A stretch of DNA of 43,557 nucleotides from assembly GCA_903905455.1 (NCBI GenBank), contig CAIVGN010000202.1, positions 1 through 43,557 on the forward strand. The letters are read 5' to 3'. Shown one piece after another: positions 18,473 to 27,340 of the stretch (its first letter is position 1; each line of letters begins with the position of its first letter). The translations under genes and the position numbers were made by a program. The stretch is from an uncultured Archangium sp. Lineage in GTDB: Bacteria; Myxococcota; Myxococcia; Myxococcales; Myxococcaceae. The notes under the pieces are model-generated. The model made no database searches. It was given only the letters and a program-made list of their open reading frames with translations, and was not told the DNA's origin.

Positions 18473-21400
18473 GGCTTCGACCTCAGGGTGCGCAGTTCGT
18501 TGAGCTCGGCCCGCACGCCCTTGCGCGTCTTCACCATCCGGCGCGCCTCGTCGGGGCCGCAGACCGGGCGGAAGTTGCAGTAGCGACACTCGTCGTCATC
18601 GGGCGCCGCGGGGAAGAACCCGGTCTCGAGCGCGCCGCGCAGGGTCCGCACCACCGACGCGAAGGCCTCGCGGCTGGCGGCGTCGAGCCGGGTCTCGACC
18701 GAGAGAAACCCGCCCACCTGGGTGTTGTAGAGCAGCCGCCCCGAGCGCACCTCGGCCTCGGGGAAGAGCTTCTCGAGCACCAGCGCATAGAGCAGCGGCT
18801 GGAGGTGCTTGCCGCCACCGATGACGTTGCCTGGCTCAGCGCGTGAGCGGCCCGTCTTGTAGTCCGTGGCGCGCAAGGCCCCGCTGGCGCTCTTCTCCAC
18901 GAGATCGATGGAGCCGCGGACCTGCAGCCCTTCGATCAGGGTCACCGGCTTCGGCGAGCTGGCGGGGTCCTGCGAATCGACGTCGCGCCCCGGGAGCCCG
19001 AAGGACAACTCGAAGTACGCCGGCTTCCAGTCGGGCTCGTCCGTGGCGAGGCGCAGCGATTGGCGGAGATCGGCCTCGAGGGTCTGCACGCCGTCTTGCC
19101 AGACGCGCTCGATGGCGGGCTTGTAGCGGTCGAACACGTCACGGGCGACCTGTCCGATGGTTTCTCGCAGGCGCCCGAGGATCACCTCGAGGTTCTGGGG
19201 CGTGACCGCGACCCCGTCCTCTCGCAGCGCGCTGAGCAACGAGTACTGGACCTCGTGGGCCATGGAGCCCTTCTCCATGGGTCCCAGCTCTTCGACCTCG
19301 CCGGGGATCTCCAGGGGGTGAAGCCTGACGATGGCCGACAAGAAGAACCGGTAGGGGCACGCCGCGTAGTGCTCGAGCGCCGTGGGAGAGAACGGCCGCT
19401 TCGTGGGGTGGTGCGCCTCGAGGGCCGCGCGGCCGAGCGCACCGGGACGTACCAGGCCGTCCCACGGCGTCCACGTGCTCTGCTGCCAGCGCGCGTAGCG
19501 GGCCCGCAGGGCACGGGCGAGGTGCGGGTTGGTGGTGACGAGGTAGCGGCCCTGGCCCTTGACCGAGTCCTTCGCACGCAAGATGCGATCGAGCACCGAG
19601 AGGTCGAACTCCGTGTCGTCGATGGCGCGGGAAGGCACCTCCGGCGCGGGCCACGCGAGGCGGATGCGGGAGCTCGACTCGGCCTGGCGCTGGAGCGCCT
19701 CGAAGCCCGGCAACGTGCCCTGCACCGCGCGCGCGGCCTCGAGCGCGTAGAAAGACGGAACCCGGGGGCGGGCGTGCTCGGGGTCGACGCGCGGGTACGA
19801 GAGCACCACCTTCCGTCGCCCGGCCCCCACGGCGAGCAACAGCGCGAGGCGTTCGGCGGCGATGCGTTCCTTCGCGGTCTCGAGGAGCGGTGAGACGAGC
19901 GCGCGGGCTGCGTCAGGCAACAGCGGGTCTTCGCGGATCTTCTGCGGAAAGATGCGCTCGGCGAGGCCGGGCACGAAGACCACCTCGAACGAGAGCCCGC
20001 GCAGGTTCTCCACGGGCGCCACGAAGACCTGGCCGTGGCGACGGCCTTCGGGGGCCTCGGTGATCTCCGAGAGGCGCCGGCTCAACACCGCGCGGACCTC
20101 GGGCAGCTCGAGGGGACCGACCGGCCCCAGGGGCGCCAGCTCGGCGAGCACCGAGAGCACCCGCGTGGGGTGCTTGAGCGAGCCCGCCGCCAGCGTGTTC
20201 AGGGCCTCGAGCCAGGTCTCCCACTTCGCCGACCTGGGGAGCGCGGCGAGACCATCGAGCAGCGGCAGCGCGAAGTGTTCGAGGGCCTCGAGATCGGCGA
20301 GCTCGCGATCGACCCGGGCGAGCTGCGCTTCACTCGCGGTGGGGTTGAGGCGTTCCTTCTTCATCTTCTCGCGCAGGCCCGAGAGGCGGCGGCGCCAGCG
20401 GTCGGTGCCTCCGATGACGGCGGCGTCGATGATCAACCGCTCCCAACGACGCGGGGCGCGGAGCTGGCCGAGCACGGCGGGGGCGTCGAGATCGCCGATG
20501 GTCTCGGGCGCTTCGGGGGCGGGCTCCTCCGCCGGCTCCAGCGGCAAGAGCGAGTCACTCGACTCGGGACGCACGTAGCGCTCCTCGCGGACCCCGGCCG
20601 GAGGCACCTGGGAGAGCGAGAGGTACTCGCTGAAGCGACGCGCCGACAGGCCCTCTTCCGCGCACAGCAACAACGCGAGCAGCGCGCGGCCGGAAGGGTC
20701 GGGGCGAGGCAACCCGGCGCTGAACCACGCGGGGATCTTGGCGCGACGAAACGCCTCCTCCAGGGGCGCGCGGTACGAAGCGGGGCTGCGCAGGGCGACG
20801 GCCATCTCGTCGAAGGGCACGCCGGTGGCGGCCAGCTCGAGCACCATGCGGGCGATCTCCACGCACTCGCGGGCCTCACCGGGAGCCGAGAAGATCTCCA
20901 ACCGCCCCCTCGCCCTGCGCGAGCGGGGAGAGGGCTGGGGTGAGGGGCCGACCTCGGCACCATCGCCGGAGTTCTCAACCCGCGTTTCCACGACAGGCTC
21001 AGCCGAAAACAGATTCCGCTGCAAAGCCCCAACAACGGACTCCCCCTCACAAGGCAACTCCACCCCACCCCCATCACCCTCCCCCACGGGCCCCACCACC
21101 AACGAGCTCGGCGCATGCGCGACCAACGCCTCCACGAACGCCCGCTCGAGGCCCGCCTCGGCCTTCACGTCGACCATCACCAACGGAGCCAGCGCCGCCG
21201 CCCCCACGCGCGAGATCGCGAGCGAGTACACCATCGCCCGATCCGCCATCCGCCCCTCGCGCAGCGCGGTCTCGAAGGCCACCATCGCGGCGCCGAGCGC
21301 CGGCTCCACCCGCTCCGCACCAATCCCCAGCATGCGCAGCTCACCCACGGTCCGGGACAGCGCGCGGGACAACCCGGGCCGTCCCGCGAGCGGCGCGAGC

Positions 21401-21708
21401 CGATGCAGCGCCCCGGCCTCGCCCAGTTCGTGCGTGACCCGCGCCCACAGGGCCTCGAGTGACAGTGAGGTGACCACGTTGAGTCCCTGCTCCAGCAGCG
21501 CCGGGCGGGCGAGCTCGATGGCCCAGCGGTACAGCGTGGTGCGCTTCCACCCGAAGATGGCGCGCTTGATCGACCGGGTGAGCTCGGCGGCGGCCTCGAA
21601 GGACGGGCCGATGATCAGCGCATCTCCGGACGGGGGCACCTCGCGAAGAAACGCGCGGGCCCGCTCGAGTCGAAGCTCACTTCGTCGACTCGTGACCTGG
21701 GTCCGCAC
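18469..21708 (-). CDS. addB: AddB-like helicase-nuclease subunit with iron-sulfur nuclease domain
   Basis: The 1079-residue protein starts with GTG. The N-terminal helicase-like region has no usable Walker A (GPSFEAAAEL instead of a GKT motif). The C-terminus has the AddB nuclease pattern: first cluster cysteine in SPTALEHYAACPYRFF, PD-(D/E)XK core GSIDLVEKS then ATDYKTGR, and the last three cysteines in CRYCNFRPVCG, giving the four-Cys iron-sulfur staple. It pairs with the downstream addA-like gene. A REP-like repeat at 20906-20947 is translated in frame, giving PSPQPSPRSRRARG, and the flank at about 20950-21110 is less GC-rich than the rest of the gene. Confidence 0.85.
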   Translation of the reverse strand: MRTQVTSRRSELRLERARAFLREVPPSGDALIIGPSFEAAAELTRSIKRAIFGWKRTTLYRWAIELARPALLEQGLNVVTSLSLEALWARVTHELGEAGALHRLAPLAGRPGLSRALSRTVGELRMLGIGAERVEPALGAAMVAFETALREGRMADRAMVYSLAISRVGAAALAPLVMVDVKAEAGLERAFVEALVAHAPSSLVVGPVGEGDGGGVELPCEGESVVGALQRNLFSAEPVVETRVENSGDGAEVGPSPQPSPRSRRARGRLEIFSAPGEARECVEIARMVLELAATGVPFDEMAVALRSPASYRAPLEEAFRRAKIPAWFSAGLPRPDPSGRALLALLLCAEEGLSARRFSEYLSLSQVPPAGVREERYVRPESSDSLLPLEPAEEPAPEAPETIGDLDAPAVLGQLRAPRRWERLIIDAAVIGGTDRWRRRLSGLREKMKKERLNPTASEAQLARVDRELADLEALEHFALPLLDGLAALPRSAKWETWLEALNTLAAGSLKHPTRVLSVLAELAPLGPVGPLELPEVRAVLSRRLSEITEAPEGRRHGQVFVAPVENLRGLSFEVVFVPGLAERIFPQKIREDPLLPDAARALVSPLLETAKERIAAERLALLLAVGAGRRKVVLSYPRVDPEHARPRVPSFYALEAARAVQGTLPGFEALQRQAESSSRIRLAWPAPEVPSRAIDDTEFDLSVLDRILRAKDSVKGQGRYLVTTNPHLARALRARYARWQQSTWTPWDGLVRPGALGRAALEAHHPTKRPFSPTALEHYAACPYRFFLSAIVRLHPLEIPGEVEELGPMEKGSMAHEVQYSLLSALREDGVAVTPQNLEVILGRLRETIGQVARDVFDRYKPAIERVWQDGVQTLEADLRQSLRLATDEPDWKPAYFELSFGLPGRDVDSQDPASSPKPVTLIEGLQVRGSIDLVEKSASGALRATDYKTGRSRAEPGNVIGGGKHLQPLLYALVLEKLFPEAEVRSGRLLYNTQVGGFLSVETRLDAASREAFASVVRTLRGALETGFFPAAPDDDECRYCNFRPVCGPDEARRMVKTRKGVRAELNELRTLRSKP
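20906..20947. repeat. REP-like GC-rich repeat inserted in frame in addB
   Basis: On the minus strand the segment starts CCCCTCACCCCAGCCCTCTC and continues through CCCCGCTCGCGC. This is the widely scattered proteobacterial repeat whose translation gives PSPQPSPR-type tags. It preserves the addB frame and is flanked by a locally less GC-rich stretch, suggesting insertion between domains. Confidence 0.65.
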
Positions 21709-21774
21709 GCGGGGGACTCTGCCGAAGATCGCCCACCCCGACGAGGACGAAGGCGCGTCGTCTGACCCCAGTCG

Positions 21775-22977
21775 TCACAACCCGAGCAGGGCACGGGCGT
21801 TGCCGCCAACGACGCGCTCGTACGCGTCACCGGGCAACACCTCGGAGCACATCTTCACCTTCGGGGTCTCCAGCGCGAGCCCCTTGATGACCACGTCCCC
21901 GGCGCAGGTGCCGGTGAACTTCCGCTCATCCTCCATCCCTCCACGGAGCAGGTGATGCCACGAGGCCATGGTCGGCTTCAGACACGCGCCTCCGACCTCG
22001 GCGTCGGTGCCCCAGAGAATCTGCCCGGGGAACTCGGCGATGAGCGCGCGGGCCTCGCAGTGGCGCAGGTCGTTGATCATCGCGGCGGTGTCCATGCTCA
22101 ACCCAGCCGCGAGCAGCGCACGCACCGACGCCGAGTCGTGCTCGAGGAACGCGAGGTGCGCGATGACGATGCGCCGCGCCGCCGGGACACTCAGGTTCGC
22201 CTGCGCCCAGGCCGCGAAGGCCAGCACCTGGTCCCTGGTGACGTCGGTGCAGCGACGGACCGACTGCAGCTCGGCGTCGAAGCACTGCTCGGGAGCGTCC
22301 CCCCAGTCCCGGATGTGGGTGACCAGGACGGCGCCACGATCCTCGACGATGTGCTTCACCAGCGCGCGGTAGTCGGCCTCCATCGCGGGGAACCGGGCGC
22401 TGGGCATCGTCAAGCACGCAGCGTTCGGGGCCTCGGTACCCGCGGGCACGTCACAGGTCCCCACGGAGCGGTTCCACGCGCCGAGCCAGTGCAACCCATC
22501 GCCCAGCTTCGCGCTGTGCATGAAGGTCTTTCCGGTGTGATCCTTGAACCCCCTTGCGCCGAGCGCGAGCAGCGCATCGACATCCGCGGAGCAGCGCTCG
22601 AGCCACTCCGGCCCCCACGCCTGTTCGTGCCAGCACGGGAGGCTCGCGAACCACAACAGGTTCGGCGACTGCTCGTGGTGCAGGCGCACGGTGCGGTTCT
22701 GAAAAGGGAGCGCCGCGGGCAGGCCTGCGTCGGCACCGATGACCGTGAAGTGCTCGAGCGAAAGCAGCACGCCCGCGGGGGCCGACTCGCCGGTGGTGAG
22801 CGCGTCCCACGCGGAGAGATCGCAGCACGGAATGCCGCCGTCACAGGTCAGCGTGGGCACCTGGCAGTGGAGATGAATGTCGAGGCCCCCCGGAGGCATG
22901 CCCGCCGAGAGGTCGCCGGCCCGAGGCGCACAGCCCGCGAGCACCACCAGCATCACCAGCCCTGTTCGGAACACCAC
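21775..22977 (-). CDS. Amidohydrolase-like (TIM-barrel metal-dependent hydrolase) lipoprotein
   Basis: About 400 residues, starting from one of two adjacent GTG codons (22977 or 22974). A lipoprotein signal peptide ends in VVLAGC (Cys16). Metal-ligand motifs of the amidohydrolase-2 type are present: DIHLHC near the N-terminus, VTHIRDWGD, IVIAHLAFLEHD and LWGTDAEVGG. The substrate is unknown. It follows the PTS permease gene by 35 bases on the same strand, so it could be the last gene of the sugar operon, but a hairpin lies between them. Confidence 0.78.
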   Translation of the reverse strand: MVFRTGLVMLVVLAGCAPRAGDLSAGMPPGGLDIHLHCQVPTLTCDGGIPCCDLSAWDALTTGESAPAGVLLSLEHFTVIGADAGLPAALPFQNRTVRLHHEQSPNLLWFASLPCWHEQAWGPEWLERCSADVDALLALGARGFKDHTGKTFMHSAKLGDGLHWLGAWNRSVGTCDVPAGTEAPNAACLTMPSARFPAMEADYRALVKHIVEDRGAVLVTHIRDWGDAPEQCFDAELQSVRRCTDVTRDQVLAFAAWAQANLSVPAARRIVIAHLAFLEHDSASVRALLAAGLSMDTAAMINDLRHCEARALIAEFPGQILWGTDAEVGGACLKPTMASWHHLLRGGMEDERKFTGTCAGDVVIKGLALETPKVKMCSEVLPGDAYERVVGGNARALLGL

Positions 22978-22985
22978 GAGACGGA

Positions 22986-23002
22986 CCGTACCCGACGTAC
23001 GG
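22986..23002 (-). other. Intercistronic hairpin CCGTAC-N5-GTACGG
   Basis: A perfect 6-bp stem with a 5-base loop sits between the PTS permease stop and the amidohydrolase start. There is no T-run, so it is not a standard rho-independent terminator; it could be a processing or stability element. Confidence 0.35.
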
Positions 23003-23012
23003 GCGAGGCCGT

Positions 23013-24788
23013 TCAGCGATTGAGCGCCTTCGCCAGCTGACGCGCCCGCGGCCCGACGATCAGGTGGAGCACGTGCGGGCTGACGCGCATCACTCCCAAC
23101 ACCCCGGCGCGCAGCGCGGCGCTCTCGTCGAAGCGGGTGGCGTCGGTGAGCTCCACCCGCAACCGGCTGAGCGCCACGTCTTCCAGCGACTTCACGTTGG
23201 CCTTGCCCCCGAGCGTCAGGAGCAGCTCGGCGGCCGCGAAGCCATCCGAGGGCGCGAGCACCGCCACGGGGGTCAGCACCGGCGTCGCCACCGCCTTCTG
23301 AATGGGCACGGTCGGCAGCGGTTCTACGTCCCCTGACGCGAGGTACTCCTGCATCTCGGTCTTCAAGTTCTCGGAGAGCGGCCCGAACACCGCCTGCACG
23401 CCGTTGCCCACGGTCATCACCCCGGACGCGCCGAGCTGCTTGAGCCTCACGTCGTCGACCAACGCCGGGTCCTTCACGGTGATGCGCAAGCGGGTGACGC
23501 ACGCGTCGAGGCTCTCGAGGTTGGCGCGCCCACCGAACGCGAGCACCATCTGCTGGGCCTTCTGCCTGGCGGAGCTCGGCGGACCGACGACGGTGAGCGT
23601 GCCCTCGGCCTCCGCCCCCTCGCGCCCCATCGTCTTGAGGTTGAACCAGCGGATCGCGTAGCGGAAGGTGACGAAGTACACCAACCCGTAGAGCGGCCCC
23701 AGCACCAGCACCAGCCACCAGCGCTGCGCGTTGGGGTTGAGCACGTTGAAGAGCACGAAGTCGATGGCGCCCTGCGAGAACGTGAAGCCCATGTGCGCGC
23801 CGAAGGTGGCCATGAGGAACTGACCGAGCGCCGCGAGCACCGCGTGCAGCAGGTACAGCGGGGGCGCGACGAAGAGGAAGGCGAACTCGATGGGCTCGGT
23901 GATGCCCGTGAGGAACGAGGTCAACGCCGCGGAGATCATGATGCTGCCGACCTGGGCGCGCCGGTCCGGCTTCGCCTCTCGCCACATCGCCAGGGCCGCC
24001 GCGGGCAGGCCGAACATCTTGAAGAGGAACGCTCCCGAGAGGATGCCAGCGGTGGGATCGCCCGCGAAGAAGCGCTGGATGTCGCCAGTCACCACCTTGC
24101 CGGTGGAGTCGGTGAACGAGCCCACCTCGTAGAAGAACGGCGCGTTCCAGATGTGGTGCAGGCCGAAGGGCACCAGCATGCGCTCCACGAAGCCGTAGAG
24201 CGTGGCCGCCAACCGGGGATCGCTGACCGCCGCCCAGTGAGAGAACACGTTGATGGCACCCTGCACCGGAGGCCACACCACCGACAACACCAGGCCCAGG
24301 CCGATGGCGCCGAGCGCGGTGATGATCGGCACGAAGCGCTTGCCGGCGAAGAACCCCAGCCAGGGCGGGAGCGAGATTTTATAGAAGCGGTTGAACATCA
24401 CCGCGGCGATTCCGCCCGCGAGAATCCCGCCGAAGACCCCGGTCTGCATCGAGGGGATGCCCATCACCATCACCGGCGCCACGCCGAAGACCCTGGCCAT
24501 CACCCCCATGGTCCCCAGCAGCACCACGTAGCTCACCGTGGCCGCGACCGCCGAGACGCCGTCGTTGTTGGTGAAGCCCAGTGCCACCGCGATGGCGAAG
24601 AGCAGCGCCATGTTCCCGAAGATGACGTCGCCCGACTGGCGCATCAGCAACGAGAGGCTCTCCGGCATCCACGAGAACTGCGCGGCACCGATGCCCAGCA
24701 GCAACCCGGCGATGGGTAGCACCGCCACCGGCAACATCAGGGCCTTGCCCATCTTCTGCAGAGACGCGAACGCGTTCAATTTTGCCAC
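23013..24788 (-). CDS. PTS glucose/N-acetylglucosamine-type permease EIIC-EIIB with second Cys-less EIIB
   Basis: The 591-residue protein has an EIIC membrane domain (about 1-380; [29 protein letters not shown], the substrate-site motif GITEPIEF, and [10 protein letters not shown]). It is followed by an EIIB domain whose phospho-acceptor is Cys430 ([10 protein letters not shown]). A second EIIB-like domain (about 515-591) reads [12 protein letters not shown], with Ala539 where the Cys should be. EIIC transports the sugar and EIIB phosphorylates it with phosphate from EIIA. The GTG start has GGAGG 7 bases upstream, and the gap to the fused EI gene is 3 bases, so the two are coupled. Sugar specificity cannot be fixed; the operon context suggests glucose or a glucoside. 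Confidence 0.92.
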   Translation of the reverse strand: MAKLNAFASLQKMGKALMLPVAVLPIAGLLLGIGAAQFSWMPESLSLLMRQSGDVIFGNMALLFAIAVALGFTNNDGVSAVAATVSYVVLLGTMGVMARVFGVAPVMVMGIPSMQTGVFGGILAGGIAAVMFNRFYKISLPPWLGFFAGKRFVPIITALGAIGLGLVLSVVWPPVQGAINVFSHWAAVSDPRLAATLYGFVERMLVPFGLHHIWNAPFFYEVGSFTDSTGKVVTGDIQRFFAGDPTAGILSGAFLFKMFGLPAAALAMWREAKPDRRAQVGSIMISAALTSFLTGITEPIEFAFLFVAPPLYLLHAVLAALGQFLMATFGAHMGFTFSQGAIDFVLFNVLNPNAQRWWLVLVLGPLYGLVYFVTFRYAIRWFNLKTMGREGAEAEGTLTVVGPPSSARQKAQQMVLAFGGRANLESLDACVTRLRITVKDPALVDDVRLKQLGASGVMTVGNGVQAVFGPLSENLKTEMQEYLASGDVEPLPTVPIQKAVATPVLTPVAVLAPSDGFAAAELLLTLGGKANVKSLEDVALSRLRVELTDATRFDESAALRAGVLGVMRVSPHVLHLIVGPRARQLAKALNR

Positions 24789-24791
24789 GGA

Positions 24792-27329
24792 TCACCCTCC
24801 TACGGCGCGCAGCCGGCCCGGTTGCCAGCTCTTGAGCAGCGCGTGCACTTCGGCGGTGGTGGTCAGCTTGAGCACGTCACCGGCCAGCGCCTGGCACTCG
24901 GCGAAGGACCAGCGCGCCAGCACGGCCTTCACCGGCCCGACCGAGGGTGCACTGACCGAGAGATCGTCGATGCCCAGGCCCACCAACAGGGGCGCGGCGA
25001 GGGAGTCCGAGGCGATGCCGCCGCACAGGTGCACGGGCCGCTGGTGAACCCGCGCGCCCTCCACCGTGGCCGCGATGAGCCGGAGCACCGCGGGATGCAG
25101 CGAGTCGGCCCGCTTGGCGAGCTGCGAGTGGCCCCGGTCCATCGCCAGCGTGTACTGGGTGAGATCGTTGGTTCCGATGGAGAAGAAGTCGACCTCGCGG
25201 GCGAAGGCCTCGGCGAGCACCACGGCTGCCGGCACCTCGATCATCACGCCCACCTTCACCGGCGCCTCGATGCCCAGGTTGCGCTGCTCTTCGGCGAGGT
25301 AGGCGCGCGCCTCGCGGAGCTCCTCGAGGGCCGACACCATGGGGAACATGAGGTGCAACTGCGTGAGGTTCGCGGCGCGGAGGATGGCGCGGAGCTGCGC
25401 GCGAAAGAGCTGTGGTCGATCGAGGCTGACACGGATGCCGCGCAGGCCGAGGAACGGGTTCGCCTCGCGAGGCAGCGGCAAGTACGTCAACGGCTTGTCA
25501 CCGCCCACGTCCAGCGTGCGCACCACCAGCGGCCGGTCGGGCCCCACCACCTGGGCGATGGCGCAGTAGGTCTGGGCCTGCTCGTCCTCATCGGGCGCGG
25601 CGTCGCGATCGAAGAAGAGGAACTCCGAGCGCAGCAACCCGATGCCTTCGGCGCCACCGGCCATCGCGTCGCGCGCGTCGGCGAGGTTCTTGATGTTGGC
25701 CACCACCGCGATGCGATGGCCGTCGTTGGTCTGCCCCAGGTGCAGGGCGGCGGCCTGCTCGTGCTTGCGGTCGGCGGCCAGCTTCGACATCTGCTCGCCG
25801 AGGCGCGCGCGGCCGGCCAGGTCGCCCTGGGCCGGAGCGGGCTCGAGGCGGCCCTCGGTGCCGTCCAGCAGCACCTCCGTGCCCTCGGCCAACGTGAGCA
25901 CGTCTTCGTCGGCGCCCATCACCGCCGGCACGCCCATGCCGCGCGCGAGAATGGCCACGTGGCTGGTGGCGCTGCCCGAGGTGGTAACCAGGCCCTTGAA
26001 GTTCGCCGGCGAGAACGAGGCCAGCTGCGTGGGGGTCAGCTCGTCGGTGACGACGATGGCGTTCTCCGGCAAGGCCGCGGTGCGATCCTCCTGCCCCGTC
26101 AGCACCCGCAGCACCCGCAGCCCCACGTCGCGCACGTCGGCGGCGCGTTCCTGGAGCAGCGGCTGGTCGAGCTTCTCGAAGGCCGACGCCTGGGCGCGAC
26201 ACGCGCGGTCCCACGCGAAGGCGGCGCTCTTGCCCGACTTCACGACGTTGGACGTGGCGCCCAGCAACTCCGGGTCTTCGAGCAGCTCGCGCTGCGCGTT
26301 CAAGATGCCCGCACGCGCGCCGGGGCCAGCGGCCTGGGCCATCGCAGCCAACTGCGTCGAGGCGACGGAGAAGGCCGCGTTCAACTTCTTCAGCTCGTCA
26401 CCGGGCGAACCGCCCTCCTCGGCGAACGTGGGCACGGCGTTGCGCAACATCACCACCCGGCCCAGGGCGAGGCCCGGCGAGGCAGACACGCCTTCGAAGA
26501 CGCCGCCCTTCGACACGCGCAGCCGCGGCGCGCGGTCGGGGACCACCACCACGGGCCGCGGCGCCGACACCACTTCCCCGGACCCTTCGCGCAGCGTCTT
26601 GCTCAGGGCGGCGACAGCCTCGGCGGCGTCGGGCCCGATCGCCTCGAGCACCAGCGGGTCGTCGTGCCGCGTGGACAGGCCCATCACGCTGACGACGGAC
26701 TTGAGGTTCGCAAAGGCCGTGCCCCGGAGCAGCCGCACCGACGAGGTGAAGTGCTTGGCCTGCTGCGCCAGCACCGCGGCCGGTCGCGCGTGGAGCCCGC
26801 TCAAGTTGGGCAGCGAGATGGGCTCCGAGCGCACCACCGGGCCCACGGCGGCTTCGGCCGCGACGCTCGCCACGGGGGTCGACGTGAGCGACAGCACCAC
26901 CGTGGTGCCGGCCACCACGCGGCGTTCCCCGGTGGCCACGAGCCGCTGGCCGTCCTGGAGGTTGGTCACCAGCACCACCGTCACCAGGCTGCGCGCCTGG
27001 CGCGCGATGGCGTCGACGTCGAAGCGCAGCAGCGGCTGACCGGCGATGACCAGGTCACCGAGCTTCGCCAACGCGGTGAAGCCCTCGCCCTTGAGCGAGA
27101 CGGTGTCGATGCCCACGTGAATCAGCACCTCCACGCCGTCGGCCGAGGTGATGGCCACCGCGTGGTGCGCCTGGTGGAGCTGCGTGATGGTGCCCGCGAA
27201 GGGCGCCAACACCTCGCTGGAAGTGGGGTCGATGGCCGCGCCGTCGCCGACCATCTTCTGGGCGAACACCGGGTCGGGCACCTCCGCGAGCGGCACCGTG
27301 ATTCCCGAGAGGGGAGCGTGAATCTTCAT
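24792..27329 (-). CDS. Fused PTS phosphotransferase EIIA(Glc)-HPr-Enzyme I
   Basis: The 845-residue multidomain protein contains the whole soluble phosphorelay. EIIA(Glc)-like domain at about 1-150 with His56 and phospho-acceptor His71 (EVLIHVGIDTVSLKGEGF). HPr at about 168-255 with His180 (LSGLHARPA) and a Ser at 211 in the position of regulatory Ser46. Enzyme I at about 278-845 with His457 (SGSATSHVAILARGMG), the PEP-binding barrel (EGIGLLRSEFLF, SIGTNDLTQYTLAMDR) and the catalytic-Cys motif LCGGIASD. PEP phosphate passes EI to HPr to EIIA and then to EIIB of the adjacent permease. Genes on both sides are very close, so this is one operon. Confidence 0.95.
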   Translation of the reverse strand: MKIHAPLSGITVPLAEVPDPVFAQKMVGDGAAIDPTSSEVLAPFAGTITQLHQAHHAVAITSADGVEVLIHVGIDTVSLKGEGFTALAKLGDLVIAGQPLLRFDVDAIARQARSLVTVVLVTNLQDGQRLVATGERRVVAGTTVVLSLTSTPVASVAAEAAVGPVVRSEPISLPNLSGLHARPAAVLAQQAKHFTSSVRLLRGTAFANLKSVVSVMGLSTRHDDPLVLEAIGPDAAEAVAALSKTLREGSGEVVSAPRPVVVVPDRAPRLRVSKGGVFEGVSASPGLALGRVVMLRNAVPTFAEEGGSPGDELKKLNAAFSVASTQLAAMAQAAGPGARAGILNAQRELLEDPELLGATSNVVKSGKSAAFAWDRACRAQASAFEKLDQPLLQERAADVRDVGLRVLRVLTGQEDRTAALPENAIVVTDELTPTQLASFSPANFKGLVTTSGSATSHVAILARGMGVPAVMGADEDVLTLAEGTEVLLDGTEGRLEPAPAQGDLAGRARLGEQMSKLAADRKHEQAAALHLGQTNDGHRIAVVANIKNLADARDAMAGGAEGIGLLRSEFLFFDRDAAPDEDEQAQTYCAIAQVVGPDRPLVVRTLDVGGDKPLTYLPLPREANPFLGLRGIRVSLDRPQLFRAQLRAILRAANLTQLHLMFPMVSALEELREARAYLAEEQRNLGIEAPVKVGVMIEVPAAVVLAEAFAREVDFFSIGTNDLTQYTLAMDRGHSQLAKRADSLHPAVLRLIAATVEGARVHQRPVHLCGGIASDSLAAPLLVGLGIDDLSVSAPSVGPVKAVLARWSFAECQALAGDVLKLTTTAEVHALLKSWQPGRLRAVGG

Positions 27330-27340
27330 GACCCTGGACC

